Source: Corynebacterium otitidis ATCC 51513 (GTDB taxonomy: Bacteria > Actinomycetota > Actinomycetes > Mycobacteriales > Mycobacteriaceae). Taken from it: a stretch of DNA of 42,271 bases. Of this stretch, positions 24,674 to 33,335 are shown piece by piece. Positions within the stretch are counted from its first letter, which is position 1, and each line of letters begins with the position of its first letter. A program made the position numbers and the translations under genes. The notes beneath the pieces are model-generated. The model saw only the letters and a list, made by a program, of their open reading frames with translations, was not told the origin of the DNA and did not search any database. The DNA is taken from positions 505,090-547,360 of the forward strand of contig NZ_JH815193.1 of the NCBI RefSeq assembly GCF_000296405.1, written 5' to 3'.

Positions 24674-26023
24674 CTATTCTTCCCCGTCGGTGAGCGTCAC
24701 CTCAACCTCGCGGGTGTCGCCGTTGTCTCCGGTGACCTCCAGGGTGACGGTCTGGCCGAACTCGCTGCTGCGGATCGCGGCGACGAGCGCGTCCGCCGAG
24801 TCGATCTTGCGGTCGTCGACCTTGGTGATCGACTCGCCGTCGACGATGCCCGCCTCGTCGGCGGGGCTCCCATCGACGACGCCCGCGACGAGCGCGCCCG
24901 GCTCGCTGAGCGAGGGCCGCACCTGGACCCCGAGGGTGGGGTAGGTCGCCTCGCCGGTCTCGTTGAGCTGGGTGGCGACCCGCTTCGCGAAGTTCGCGGG
25001 GATCGCGAAGCCCAGCCCGATGGAGCCGCCCTGCCCCTCGGAGCCGCCGCCGCTGAGCGAGGCGATCGCGGAGTTCATGCCCACGAGGTGGCCCTGCATG
25101 TCGACGAGCGGGCCGCCCGAGTTGCCGGGGTTGATGGCCGCGTCGGTTTGCAGCCCGTCGATGAGCGAGGACTCCCCGCCCCCGTCGGAGGCGCGCACGG
25201 GCCGGTTCTTCGCGGAGATGATGCCCGTCGTCACCGTCGAGGAGAGTCCCAGCGGCGAGCCGATCGCGACGACCGGCTGGCCGACCTTGAGCTGGTCGGA
25301 GTCGCCGAACTCCATGACCGGCAGGTCGCTCACCCCGGAGATCTTGATGAGCGCGACGTCGGTCGACGGGTCGGAGGCGACGAACTCGGCGGGGTGGGCT
25401 TCGCCGTTGTTGAGCGTGACCTGCAGCCGGCCGCCGTTCTGCGCGGCGGAGACGACGTGGTTGTTGGTGAGCACGAGCCCGTCGGAGGAGATGATCGAGC
25501 CCGAGCCCTCGCCGGAGCCCTGGGTGCTGAGGACCTGGATCGACACGACCGAGGGCAGCACCGCCTCGGCGACGGCCTCGACGCCGGTGCTCTCCTCGCC
25601 GGTGGTGTCCTCCTGCTGCACCGACGGCGCGTCCAAGGAAGACACCGCGTCGTTCGAGCCGACCTGGCCGACGATGAGGCCCGAGATCGTGCCGGCGGCG
25701 ACCGCCGCGACGGCGGCGAGCGCGACGGCCGCGCCGAGGCCGACCTTCCGCCCGCCGTTCGTCGTCTTCGTGTCGGAGTCGTCGGCGTGCTCGGGCTCGC
25801 CGGAGGGGTCGTCGTAGGAGAAGGAGAAGGTGCGCGCCCCCTCGTCGCCGCCCCTCGAGCGCCCATCGGCCTCGCGCTCGTCGCGGCCGCCCCAGTTCGA
25901 CGCCCACGACCCGCGGTAGCCCTCGCCGCCGCGGGAGTAGGGGTTGTTGTCGTCCTCCGGCCGGGCGCCGTGGCGCCGACCCTCGGGCCGGTCGGTGTCC
26001 CCAGAACCGTTCATGTCTCTCAT
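24674..26023 (-). CDS. htrA: HtrA/PepD-type membrane-anchored serine protease with PDZ domain
   Basis: 449 residues from ATG 26023. A long cytoplasmic, charged N-terminus (about 1-94) precedes one membrane helix (about 96-119). The trypsin-like domain outside the membrane has H189 in LTNNHVV, D222 in STDVALIKI and S302 in NPGNSGGPLV, so the triad is complete. A PDZ domain (about 350-440) closes the protein. The role is envelope protein quality control and stress proteolysis. The start is uncertain: 26014 (ATG) and 26059 (GTG) are alternatives; GAGAG lies 5 nt before both ATGs. The moaB-like gene follows by 5 nt. A two-component system that I recall beside this gene in C. glutamicum (cgtRS2) and M. 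tuberculosis (mprAB) is absent. Confidence 0.9.
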   Translation of the reverse strand: MRDMNGSGDTDRPEGRRHGARPEDDNNPYSRGGEGYRGSWASNWGGRDEREADGRSRGGDEGARTFSFSYDDPSGEPEHADDSDTKTTNGGRKVGLGAAVALAAVAAVAAGTISGLIVGQVGSNDAVSSLDAPSVQQEDTTGEESTGVEAVAEAVLPSVVSIQVLSTQGSGEGSGSIISSDGLVLTNNHVVSAAQNGGRLQVTLNNGEAHPAEFVASDPSTDVALIKISGVSDLPVMEFGDSDQLKVGQPVVAIGSPLGLSSTVTTGIISAKNRPVRASDGGGESSLIDGLQTDAAINPGNSGGPLVDMQGHLVGMNSAIASLSGGGSEGQGGSIGLGFAIPANFAKRVATQLNETGEATYPTLGVQVRPSLSEPGALVAGVVDGSPADEAGIVDGESITKVDDRKIDSADALVAAIRSSEFGQTVTLEVTGDNGDTREVEVTLTDGEE

Positions 26024-26136
26024 GCTCTCTAGTTCTACGTTCCGCGCTCTAGCGTTCACTGCCAGCGCGGCTGCCCGTGCGCCAGAGTTTACTGAAAGGT
26101 CGCTGTACGCCTCGGGGCGGGCCGCTCGGGCGGGAA

Positions 26137-26186
26137 CGAAAAGGCGCCCGCCCCGCCCACGGGTGTGGGTCGGGAGCGGGCGCCTT
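26137..26186 (-). terminator. terminator of rpmE2-rpmF
   Basis: 11-bp perfect stem (26141-26151 and 26176-26186, GGCGCCCGC core) around a loop with CCCAC/GTGGG. On the minus strand it ends in TTTTCGTT. It lies 54 nt after the rpmF stop and isolates htrA, which must have its own promoter in 26024-26136. Confidence 0.88.
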
Positions 26187-26239
26187 GGTCGAGACGCGCG
26201 GGCGCTCTCCTGGCGGCCCCTTTTACGGGGCCTAGCGGC

Positions 26240-26416
26240 CTAGGAGAACTGCTCGACGTCGATGAGGCCCTCCTTCGCGGCGCGCACGAGGCGGCGCGGG
26301 ATGAGGACCGACTGGCCGTCGACGACGACCTGCTGGAGCTTGGGGTTGTTCGCCTTCCACGCGGAGCGGCGGGTGCGGGTGTTGGCCCGGGACTTCTTGA
26401 ACTTGGGGACAGCCAC
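26240..26416 (-). CDS. rpmF: 50S ribosomal protein L32, cysteine-free type
   Basis: 58 residues starting with GTG at 26416 ([20 protein letters not shown]). GGGAGGGATCC upstream is a good ribosome-binding site. It continues with [23 protein letters not shown] and ends DVEQFS. L32 sits near the peptide-exit region of the large subunit. The zinc-binding cysteines of the C+ form are all missing, so this is the zinc-independent form. It lies 18 nt after rpmE2 in one operon, the reverse of the rpmB operon beyond the promoter region. Confidence 0.93.
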   Translation of the reverse strand: MAVPKFKKSRANTRTRRSAWKANNPKLQQVVVDGQSVLIPRRLVRAAKEGLIDVEQFS

Positions 26417-26434
26417 GTCGGATCCCTCCCTTTC

Positions 26435-26710
26435 CTAGTTGCTCTGGATCTTCTTCTTGCGGCGGGCCATGCCGCCGAAGCGCTGCTGGAAGCGCTCGAC
26501 CCGGCCGGCGGTGTCCATGACGCGCTGCGCGCCGGTCCAGAACGGGTGGGACTCGGCGGTCACGTCGACGACGATGAGCGGGTACTCGTTGCCGTCCTCC
26601 CACTCGACGGTGCGATCGCTCGTCGCCGTGGAGCGGGTCAGGATCTTGTGGCCCGTGCTGGCGTCCTGGAAGACCACGGCGTGGTAATCCGGGTGGATAT
26701 CCTTCTTCAT
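26435..26710 (-). CDS. rpmE2: 50S ribosomal protein L31 type B
   Basis: 91 residues. [20 protein letters not shown] begins the protein, and the middle has [26 protein letters not shown], all characteristic of L31 type B. The CxxC zinc motifs of type A are absent. Type B lets the ribosome work when zinc is scarce. ATG 26710 has GGGAAGAG close upstream. Start of the minus-strand operon rpmE2-rpmF. No Zur-like box (TGAAAATnATTTTCA-type) was seen in the 440 nt before it, so zinc control, if any, would be elsewhere. Confidence 0.95.
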   Translation of the reverse strand: MKKDIHPDYHAVVFQDASTGHKILTRSTATSDRTVEWEDGNEYPLIVVDVTAESHPFWTGAQRVMDTAGRVERFQQRFGGMARRKKKIQSN

Positions 26711-27152
26711 CTCTTCTCTTCCCTCAGGTACTACTGCGGGTCGGTTCCCGCCCTACGAGGCCCCGCACCGTAGTTAACTGTGCGCGCCCCGGGCGGGATC
26801 GTGCCCGAGTCGGGTCGATGGACAGGTCGTTAAGGTGGCCGATTCCCTAGGGTCAGGGGCCCGGCCGCCGCCGCCATCCCGGCGGCTCCCCACGGGTGTG
26901 GCCCGGCGGGCGCGGCGACCAACCTGGGAGATGGTACACCACCTGCGCGGCGCGGGGATAATCGGCGGGCGCCTTCCCCACGCCCAGGGGATTAGGAGCT
27001 AGGCGGGCTGGGCTGTAGGATGCTTCCTTGCTGTTGTCGAAAATACTCGTCTACGCCCCGCAAGCTGGCACCGACAGCGCCCCGAGGATGCCCTTCTCGG
27101 CGCGGCGCCCGGCTGCCTGACGCTTCCGTGGGCGGCTAGGAGAAAGTTCATC
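26711..27152. promoter_or_regulatory. divergent promoter region of the ribosomal operons
   Basis: 442 nt with no gene. For the plus strand TAGGAT at 27016-27021 is the best -10, with TTAGGA at 26992-26997 as a weak -35 at 18 nt, giving a leader of about 125 nt before rpmB. For the minus strand no single promoter stands out. No Zur operator is visible. Confidence 0.45.
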
Positions 27153-27389
27153 ATGTCGGCTATTTGCCAGGTCACGGGCCGCCGACCCAAGGTCGGGAAG
27201 TCCGTGTCGCACTCGCACCGGCGCACCTCGCGCCGGTGGACCCCGAACGTTCAGCGTCGCCGGTTCTACCTCCCCTCCGAGGGGCGCACGATCACCCTTA
27301 ACGTCTCGACGAAGGGTCTGAAGATCATCGACCGCGACGGCATCGAGTCCGTGGTTGCCCGCATCCGGGCGCGAGGGGAGAAGATTTAA
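27153..27389 (+). CDS. rpmB: 50S ribosomal protein L28
   Basis: 78 residues. [29 protein letters not shown] is typical of L28, followed by [30 protein letters not shown]. It has one cysteine (C5) only and no CxxC pair, the zinc-independent actinobacterial type. It binds near the E-site and is needed for assembly of the large subunit. AGGAGAAAG lies 6-10 nt before the ATG. First gene of the plus-strand operon rpmB-rpmG-rpsN-rpsR; the next start lies 3 nt after its stop. Confidence 0.96.
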   Translation: MSAICQVTGRRPKVGKSVSHSHRRTSRRWTPNVQRRRFYLPSEGRTITLNVSTKGLKIIDRDGIESVVARIRARGEKI

Positions 27390-27392
27390 CTC

Positions 27393-27557
27393 ATGGCTCG
27401 CAACGATATTCGCCCGATCATCAAGCTGAAGTCCACGGCTGGTACCGGGTACACCTACGTCACCCGCAAGAACAAGCGCAACAACCCCGATCGCCTTCGC
27501 ATCAAGAAGTACGACCCGGTTGTCCGCCAGCACGTCGAGTTCCGCGAGGAGCGATAA
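27393..27557 (+). CDS. rpmG: 50S ribosomal protein L33, cysteine-free type
   Basis: 54 residues. [19 protein letters not shown] begins the protein and it ends [21 protein letters not shown]. The zinc cysteines of C+ L33 are absent. GAGGGGAGAAG, at the end of rpmB, is the ribosome-binding site. 3-nt gaps on both sides show tight translational coupling in the operon. Confidence 0.95.
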   Translation: MARNDIRPIIKLKSTAGTGYTYVTRKNKRNNPDRLRIKKYDPVVRQHVEFREER

Positions 27558-27560
27558 TCC

Positions 27561-27866
27561 ATGGCCAAGAAGTCCAAGATCGTCAAGAACGAGAAGCGCA
27601 AGGAGATCGTCGCGCGCTACGCGGAGCGCCGTAACGAGCTGCGCCGGATCATCAAGAACCCGAACACCCCCGACGAGGAGCGCCTCGAGGCGCAGTTCGA
27701 GCTCAACCGGCAGCCGCGCGACGCCTCCCCGGTGCGCGTGCGCAACCGCGACTCGCACGACGGCCGCCCGCGCGGCTACCTCCGCAAGTTCGGTCTCTCG
27801 CGCGTCCGCATGCGCGAGATGGCTCACCGCGGTGAGCTTCCCGGTGTCCGCAAGTCGAGCTGGTAA
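27561..27866 (+). CDS. rpsN: 30S ribosomal protein S14, long zinc-free type
   Basis: 101 residues, the long C-minus form, not the 61-residue zinc type. [24 protein letters not shown], then the insert [17 protein letters not shown] region and the conserved end [36 protein letters not shown]14 builds the head of the small subunit. There is no CxxC. ATG 27561 follows the rpmG stop by 3 nt; the GAGGAGCG at the end of rpmG is its ribosome-binding site. Confidence 0.96.
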   Translation: MAKKSKIVKNEKRKEIVARYAERRNELRRIIKNPNTPDEERLEAQFELNRQPRDASPVRVRNRDSHDGRPRGYLRKFGLSRVRMREMAHRGELPGVRKSSW

Positions 27867-27882
27867 GTCAGGGAGTTTTTTG

Positions 27883-28131
27883 ATGAAGCGCAGCAACAAC
27901 CGGCGCAACCGGCACGAGCCGAGCCGCCGCAACAAGAAGAACCCGCTCAAGGCCGCGGGCATCGAGAAGGTGGACTACAAGGACACCAACACCCTTCGTC
28001 AGTTCATCTCGGATCGCCACAAGATCCGTTCGCGCCGCGTCACGGGCCTGAGCCCGAAGCAGCAGCGCGAGGTCGCCACCGCCGTGAAGAACGCGCGCGA
28101 GATGGCGCTCCTGCCGTTCACCAGCCGCTAG
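27883..28131 (+). CDS. rpsR: 30S ribosomal protein S18
   Basis: 82 residues. [76 protein letters not shown]. This is a clear S18 with the platform-binding basic surface. Cysteine-free. GGGAG at about 10 nt before ATG 27883 serves as ribosome-binding site. It is the last gene of the operon; a small CAGCGGT/ACCGCTG hairpin near 28157-28175 and the terminator at 28212 follow. Confidence 0.96.
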   Translation: MKRSNNRRNRHEPSRRNKKNPLKAAGIEKVDYKDTNTLRQFISDRHKIRSRRVTGLSPKQQREVATAVKNAREMALLPFTSR

Positions 28132-28211
28132 TCCAGCTGGGAGCAGAGTCGACCAACAGCGGTCTTTTACCGCTGGAGTAGCTTTGGCCGGTAGAAGGCA
28201 GACTTTTATCT

Positions 28212-28278
28212 AGACCGGGCGAGGCCGCCCCACTCCCCTACTTCTTGAGGGGAGGACGGGCGCCCGCCCGGTCTTTTT
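28212..28278 (+). terminator. terminator of the rpmB-rpsR operon
   Basis: Outer arms AGACCGGGCG (28212-28221) and CGCCCGGTCT (28265-28274) with an inner CTCCCCT/AGGGGAG hairpin, followed by TTTTT. It lies 80 nt after rpsR. Confidence 0.9.
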
Positions 28279-28450
28279 CATGCGCAACCCCGCCCGCCGC
28301 GGCGACGCGGCCCGGGGCGTCGGGTCCCGCGGAGGTCTCATCCTCCCGCGGGCCCGGCCCCGGGCCGCGTCGTTTCTCTTCCTCCCGGGCGCGCGGCAGT
28401 GCCCCGGGCGCGTGGCTCGGGAGCGGCCGGCCAGCCGCCCAGACGTCCTC

Positions 28451-28825
28451 CTAGTAGCTGGAGAAGCCGTCCTCGCTCAGCTTGTGCTCCTCGTCGCCGG
28501 TGATGGCGGGGTTGAAGATGCTCACCAGCTCCATGTCGCCGCCCTCGTCGGCGCGCAGGTAGTGCTTGTCGTGCTTGTCGAGCACGTAGATGGTGCCCGG
28601 CTCGAGCGGGTAGAGGTTCCCGTCGGTGTCCTCGACGTTGCCGGTGCCGGAGATGCAGTAACACGCCTCCAGGTGGTTGCGGTACTGCAGCCTGGACTCC
28701 GTGCCGGCGCGCACGACGGTGTGCGCGACGGCGAATCCCATGTTGTCCTTCTCGGTGAGCACCCGGTGGCTGGTGCCGTTGCCCCACTCGACGCCCTCGA
28801 CGTCGCTACGCTTTCTCGTAAACAT
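28451..28825 (-). CDS. ectC: L-ectoine synthase (EctC), stand-alone
   Basis: 124 residues, cupin. EctC closes the ring of N-gamma-acetyl-diaminobutyrate to ectoine, a compatible solute. Motifs: GTSHRVL (18-24), [36 protein letters not shown] and [11 protein letters not shown]. The residues that match the known catalytic and iron-binding set are E53, Y80 and H88. ectA, ectB and ectD are absent in the window, so it is solitary; single ectC genes are known in bacteria that take up precursor or make a side product. The ATG at 28825 has GATACT 7 nt upstream (leaderless) or GGGGGA as an alternative ribosome-binding site. Own promoter; purH lies upstream behind a terminator. Confidence 0.92.
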   Translation of the reverse strand: MFTRKRSDVEGVEWGNGTSHRVLTEKDNMGFAVAHTVVRAGTESRLQYRNHLEACYCISGTGNVEDTDGNLYPLEPGTIYVLDKHDKHYLRADEGGDMELVSIFNPAITGDEEHKLSEDGFSSY

Positions 28826-28918
28826 GTCCCCCAGTATCCCAGCGAAGTGTGCGCGCGACAACAGCTAGGGGAATGTGGTAAGCGCCGTCATCCGACTCCG
28901 GCCGGGGTGAGGGAGGCA

Positions 28919-28966
28919 AGACAACGCCGCCCTCCCCGCGGCGGTCGGCGCGCGGGGCGGGCGGCG
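28919..28966 (-). terminator. terminator of purH operon
   Basis: 16-nt arms 28925-28940 and 28951-28966 pair with one mismatch. The minus strand then continues with TTGTCTTG. It lies 22 nt after the purH stop and separates it from ectC. Confidence 0.85.
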
Positions 28967-28987
28967 GTCAAGGGCCGGCTTTAACCC

Positions 28988-30562
28988 TTAGTGGGCGAAG
29001 TGGCGCTCCCCGGTGAGGTACATCGTCACCCCGGCCTTCTTTGCGGCCTCGACGACCTCCTCGTCGCGGATGGAACCGCCCGGCTGCACGACGGCGCGCA
29101 CGCCGGCGTTGGCGAGGATCTCTAGGCCGTCGGCAAAGGGAAAGAACGCGTCCGAGGCCGCCGCCGAGCCGCGGGCGCGCTCCTCGCCCTCGGCGAGCGT
29201 GTTGGCGCGCTCCACGGCGAGCCGCGCCGAGTCGAGCCGGTTGACCTGACCCATGCCCACCCCGACGGTCGCGCCGCCCCGGGCGAGCAGGATCGCGTTC
29301 GACTTCGCGGCACGCACCGAGCGCCACGCGAACTCGAGGTCACGCAGCGTCTCCTCGTCGGCGGCCTCGCCGGCGACGAGCCGCCAGGTGCTCGGGTCGT
29401 CGCCGGGCGCGTCGACCCGGTCTGCGAGCTGCACGAGCTCCCCGCCGCTAATCGGGGTGCGCGACTCCCCGCCGGCCGCGCCGGCGGGCTCGGCGACCTC
29501 GAGGACGCGGAGGTTCTTCTTCTCCTTCAAGATCTCGAGGGCCTCAGGCTCGAAGCCGGGGGCGACGAGCACCTCGGTGAAGATGCCCTTGAGCGCCTTC
29601 GCGAGGCCCGCGGTCACGGTGCGGTTCGCGGCGACTACCCCGCCGTACGCGGAGACCGGGTCGCACGCGTGCGCCGCGGCGTGGGCGGCCTCGACCGTGT
29701 CGGCGACGGCGATGCCGCAGGGGTTGGTGTGCTTGACGATTGCGACGCAGGCGCCCTCGTGGTCGCCGGCGGCGCGCCACGCGGCGTCGGCGTCCTGGTA
29801 GTTGTTGAAGCTCATCGGCTTGCCCTGGTGCTGCCGGGCGCCGGCCAGGCCGCCCTCCCCGGTCGTGTAGAGCGCCGCGGGCTGGTGGGGGTTCTCCCCG
29901 TAGCGCAGCACCCCGGCGCGGCGCAGCGAGGTCGCCCGCCACGGGCCAAACGGGGTGTCCTCGTCGTCGGTCTGCGCGCTCAGCCAGCCGGCGACGGCGG
30001 CGTCGTACTCGGCGGTGTGGCGGAACGCCGCGGCGGCGAGCCGGGCACGATCGGCGTCGTCGAGGCCGCCGCGGGCCTCGACCGCGTCGAGGATCCCCGC
30101 GTACGAGGAAGGCTCGACGACAACGGCGACGCTGCCGTGGTTCTTCGCGGCGGCGCGCACCATGGCCGGCCCGCCGATGTCGATCTTCTCGACGCAGTCG
30201 TCGTAGCCGGCCCCGGAGGCGACGGTCTCCCTAAACGGGTAGAGGTTCACCGCGACGAGGTCGAAGGGCTCGATGCCGAGCTCCTCGAGCTGCGCGGCGT
30301 GCTCCTTACGGCGCCGGTCGGCGAGGATGCCCGCGTGGACCCGCGGGTGGAGGGTCTTGACCCGCCCGTCGAGGCACTCCGGGAAGCCGGTGAGCTCCTC
30401 GACGCGGGTGACGGGCACCCCGGCGTCTGAGATGACGCCGGCCGTCGACCCGGTGGAGACGATCTCCACGCCGGCCCGGGAGAGGCCGCGGGCGAAGTCC
30501 GCGACCCCGGTCTTGTCGTACACGCTGATCAGGGCCCGCCGGACCCGCCGAATCTCGCTCAC
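28988..30562 (-). CDS. purH: bifunctional AICAR transformylase/IMP cyclohydrolase
   Basis: 524 residues. It performs the last two steps of IMP synthesis: formyl transfer from 10-formyl-THF to AICAR, and ring closure. The N-terminal IMP cyclohydrolase/MGS domain has [11 protein letters not shown] (9-19), [29 protein letters not shown]. The transformylase domain has [23 protein letters not shown] and [29 protein letters not shown]. The GTG at 30562 begins [24 protein letters not shown] is about 12 nt upstream. It follows purN by 61 nt on the same strand: operon perM-purN-purH. Confidence 0.97.
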   Translation of the reverse strand: MSEIRRVRRALISVYDKTGVADFARGLSRAGVEIVSTGSTAGVISDAGVPVTRVEELTGFPECLDGRVKTLHPRVHAGILADRRRKEHAAQLEELGIEPFDLVAVNLYPFRETVASGAGYDDCVEKIDIGGPAMVRAAAKNHGSVAVVVEPSSYAGILDAVEARGGLDDADRARLAAAAFRHTAEYDAAVAGWLSAQTDDEDTPFGPWRATSLRRAGVLRYGENPHQPAALYTTGEGGLAGARQHQGKPMSFNNYQDADAAWRAAGDHEGACVAIVKHTNPCGIAVADTVEAAHAAAHACDPVSAYGGVVAANRTVTAGLAKALKGIFTEVLVAPGFEPEALEILKEKKNLRVLEVAEPAGAAGGESRTPISGGELVQLADRVDAPGDDPSTWRLVAGEAADEETLRDLEFAWRSVRAAKSNAILLARGGATVGVGMGQVNRLDSARLAVERANTLAEGEERARGSAAASDAFFPFADGLEILANAGVRAVVQPGGSIRDEEVVEAAKKAGVTMYLTGERHFAH

Positions 30563-30623
30563 CTTGCTCGCTTTCCTTCGCCTGTTCGCTGCTTGTCCCG
30601 CGCGGGCGCCGCGTCCGTGCTAA

Positions 30624-31202
30624 CTAGTTCTCACCGCGGCCGGGCCGGGGCCAGGCCCGGATGACCTCGACGATGAGGGCGCGCTCGGCCTTCTTGATGC
30701 GCTCGTGGAGCGTGGCCTCGTCGTCGCCCGGCTCGACGGGCACGACGCGCTGCGCGATGACCGCCCCGGTGTCCACCCCGGCGTCGACGTGGTGCACGGT
30801 CGTGCCGGTGACCGTCGCGCCGTCGGCGAGCGCGTCGCGCACGGCGTGCGCGCCCGGGTAGGACGGCAGGAGCGCGGGGTGGGTGTTGATGAGCCGCCCG
30901 CGCAGCCGCTCGACGAGAGCAGGCCCGATGACGCGCATGAAGCCCGCGGAGACCACGAGGTCCGCGCCGGCCTCGTCGATCGCCGCGCCGAGGCGCTCGT
31001 TCCACTCGTCGCGGTCCCCGCCGAGCTCGACGACGCGGGCCGGCATGCCGACGCGGCGCGCCCGCTCGATCGCGGGGCAGTCCCGGTCGGCGATGAGCCC
31101 GACGACGCGGTAGTCGTCGCCGGCATGATCGAGGATCGATTGCACGAGCGTCCCCGAGCCCGAGGCGAGCGCGAGGACGGCGAGCGGTTGCGAGGCAGTC
31201 AC
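30624..31202 (-). CDS. purN: phosphoribosylglycinamide formyltransferase
   Basis: 192 residues. Transfers a formyl group from 10-formyl-THF to GAR, the third purine step. The N-terminal phosphate loop reads ASGSGTLVQSI. The catalytic triad N106, H108 (INTHPALLPSYPG) and D144 (HHVDAGVDTGAVIAQ) is complete. The GTG at 31202 lies 11 nt after the perM stop; TAGACT ends 8 nt before it, so a leaderless transcript from within the end of perM is possible in addition to operon read-through. It has no Shine-Dalgarno. Confidence 0.95.
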   Translation of the reverse strand: MTASQPLAVLALASGSGTLVQSILDHAGDDYRVVGLIADRDCPAIERARRVGMPARVVELGGDRDEWNERLGAAIDEAGADLVVSAGFMRVIGPALVERLRGRLINTHPALLPSYPGAHAVRDALADGATVTGTTVHHVDAGVDTGAVIAQRVVPVEPGDDEATLHERIKKAERALIVEVIRAWPRPGRGEN

Positions 31203-31213
31203 GCGAGTGAAGT

Positions 31214-32992
31214 CTAGCGGTCCTCCCCCGCGCCGTCGCCCGGGTCCCCGGCCTCGGGATCCGCGCCCTCGTCGTCCGCGGCGTCCCCGCGGGACGCGTC
31301 CCCGTCGCCGCCGTCAGCGCGGCCCGGGTCATCGGCGGCGGCCTCGGGCCCCGCGGCGTCCCCGCCGTCGGGGGCCGCGTCCGCCCTGGCCGGGTCGCCG
31401 CCCTCGACGCCGTCGGGCTGATCCTCTGCAGCCGGCCGCTCGGCGGGCTCCTCGCCCGCGGCCTTTTGGGCGCCGGCCGCCGCCTCGTCGGCGTCGTCGC
31501 CGACGGAGTCGTCGCCAGCGGGCTGGGGCTCCGCGTCCACGGCGGCGTCGGCGGCCGGTTCCGTCTGCTCAGCGGCGTAGTCCGCGCCGTCGCCGGGCTC
31601 GCCCGCGGGCCCCTCGGCGGCCGCGTCGGCGCCGGCTTCGGTGGTGCCCGTGTTTTCGTTGCTTTCCTTGTTATCTATGGTGCCCGTGTTGTCTTCGCGG
31701 GCGCGGACCGTCGGGCGGGCGACCCCGGAGGCGGCGGCGCGGGCGTTGAGGTACTCGCGGGCGACGACGATGCCGCGGCCCACGAGACCCGCGGCGGCGA
31801 GCCAGCCCGCCGCGGCGAGCGCGCCCGCGACCAGCGAGCCGCCCGTCCAGCCGTAGGCGCCCATCTCCCCGCCGGCGGCGTAGAGCGCCGCGAACACGAC
31901 GACCGCCACAGTGAGCGCCGCGACGGCGGTCTCCCGGGGGCGGGGCACGCGCGCGCCGACGACGCGGATCGCGACGATCGCGGGCAGCGCGAGCAGCAGC
32001 CAGGCCGCCGGGTGCGCCTCGGGCGGGACGGCGGCAAACAGCGGCAGCGGGGGCAGCGCCACGAGGTGCACGCTGAAGAGCGACACCTCGGCCGGGCCGA
32101 TCTCTAGGCCCGCGCCGACGAGCACCGCGGCGGTCGCGGCCGCCGCGTTGGGCAGGTAGAGGATGCTCAGCAGGGCTGCGGCGGCGACGCCGCCCGGCCC
32201 GGCGAAGGCCTCGGCGATCTCCCCGAGGCGGGGCGCGCCGACCACGAGCGCGCCGAAGAGCACGATCCCGCCAGCCGCAACGAGCCCGATGAGGAAGCGC
32301 GCCGCGAGGCCCGCGCCGTCAACCACCCAGCCGGCGACCCCGAGGCGCAGCGCCGCGGCGCGCCACAGCCGGGGCGGCAGCCCGGCGGCGAACGCGCCCG
32401 CGTAGAGCACGAGCGTCGTGGCCAGCGCGTGCCCGAGCGGCGGCGCGCTCGTCGGCAGGTCCTCCGGCGAGGCGGCGAGCACCGCCCACGCGATAAGGGT
32501 GAGGACGAGCGGCGCGGCGAGGCAGTAGCCCGCCAGCACCCCGAGGTCCTGCAGGGTCGCGCGGTGGCGCACCCGGCGGCGCACCCGGGCAGCGACGAGC
32601 CACACGAGCCCCAGCGCGGGGAGCAGCGGCACGATCCCTAAGGTGACGTCCTCGAAGGCGACGGGGCCGCCGTTGACGACGAGCCAGCCGGCCGCGACGA
32701 TCCCGGGCAGCGCGCGCAGCGTGCCGCCGCCGATGAGCAGCGCGGCGAACGCCACGACGACGAGCACCGCGATCACCAGCGCGAGCGGAACGATCACGGT
32801 GGGGAAAAAGCGCGCCAGCCGCTCGCGCGGGGTGACCTCGCGGCGCGGGCGGCCGGCGGGCGTTCCTGCGGGTCGGGACTGGCCCCGCGGGCCCGGGCGG
32901 GTGGCGCCGCGGGGGCTGCGCGCCGCCCCGGCCGAGGGGCCGCGGCCCCGCCTCGGCCTCCTGCGCGGCTGATAGTTGGTGTGCTCCTCCAT
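31214..32992 (-). CDS. perM: PerM/DUF6350 multi-pass membrane protein
   Basis: 592 residues from ATG 32992. A basic, disordered N-terminus (about 1-60, Arg/Pro-rich) is followed by about ten to twelve membrane helices (60-430) and a long acidic, Ala/Asp/Glu-rich tail of about 150 residues with repeated GGDA-like elements. M. tuberculosis PerM (Rv0955), which lies next to purN-purH, supports division-protein stability at low magnesium. The same gene order identifies this gene. AAGGGGG lies too close to the ATG to be a typical ribosome-binding site. The tail resembles that of GlpR in composition, which may reflect similar disordered linkers rather than homology. Confidence 0.8.
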   Translation of the reverse strand: MEEHTNYQPRRRPRRGRGPSAGAARSPRGATRPGPRGQSRPAGTPAGRPRREVTPRERLARFFPTVIVPLALVIAVLVVVAFAALLIGGGTLRALPGIVAAGWLVVNGGPVAFEDVTLGIVPLLPALGLVWLVAARVRRRVRHRATLQDLGVLAGYCLAAPLVLTLIAWAVLAASPEDLPTSAPPLGHALATTLVLYAGAFAAGLPPRLWRAAALRLGVAGWVVDGAGLAARFLIGLVAAGGIVLFGALVVGAPRLGEIAEAFAGPGGVAAAALLSILYLPNAAAATAAVLVGAGLEIGPAEVSLFSVHLVALPPLPLFAAVPPEAHPAAWLLLALPAIVAIRVVGARVPRPRETAVAALTVAVVVFAALYAAGGEMGAYGWTGGSLVAGALAAAGWLAAAGLVGRGIVVAREYLNARAAASGVARPTVRAREDNTGTIDNKESNENTGTTEAGADAAAEGPAGEPGDGADYAAEQTEPAADAAVDAEPQPAGDDSVGDDADEAAAGAQKAAGEEPAERPAAEDQPDGVEGGDPARADAAPDGGDAAGPEAAADDPGRADGGDGDASRGDAADDEGADPEAGDPGDGAGEDR

Positions 32993-33169
32993 CCCCCTTA
33001 CTGTGCCACGCGGCCTGGCGCGGGCGGCGAAGGCGCGGCGCTCCCCGGGACCGTCGGGGGATTCCGTCCCCGCCCGACGCCTCTGGGGCCGAACCCCGCG
33101 TGCGGTGGGCTTTTGCCCGCGCCGCGCGGGACTCAACCTCCCTCGGCGAAGGGGTTCTCGGGCTTAGGG

Positions 33170-33198
33170 TTGCTCCGTCAGGCGCGGGTGGGTAGTGT
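33170..33198 (+). promoter_or_regulatory. promoter of the M23 peptidase gene
   Basis: TTGCTC at 33170-33175 and TAGTGT at 33193-33198, spaced 17 nt. It would give a leader of about 130 nt. The leader contains GGGTAGGGA twice, at 33264-33272 and 33317-33325. Confidence 0.4.
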
Positions 33199-33335
33199 TC
33201 CCTCCCGGAAGATAACGAAATGATTACGATCCGCCTCGGACCGTGGTCATCGCCGCGAGAACCGGGTAGGGAAAATCCGCCCCGGGATCGCATCGCGACA
33301 GTCCTTCTTCGAGATCGGGTAGGGAGTTCGAGACT

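Noticed and set aside
26711..27152. Zur operator in the ribosomal divergent spacer
   Set aside because: No TGAAAATnATTTTCA-like palindrome was found; only isolated AT-rich bits such as CGAAAATACTCG.
27051..27962. 303-codon frame on the minus strand over rpmB-rpsN
   Set aside because: It is a GC-rich shadow of four certain ribosomal genes; its residues are low-complexity Arg/Leu/Ala and it has no family signature.
33205..33335. c-di-AMP (ydaO-type) riboswitch before the M23 peptidase
   Set aside because: Such riboswitches often precede cell-wall hydrolase genes in actinobacteria. The leader has GACAG and CCGGG pieces, but the full conserved core and pairing order are not visible.
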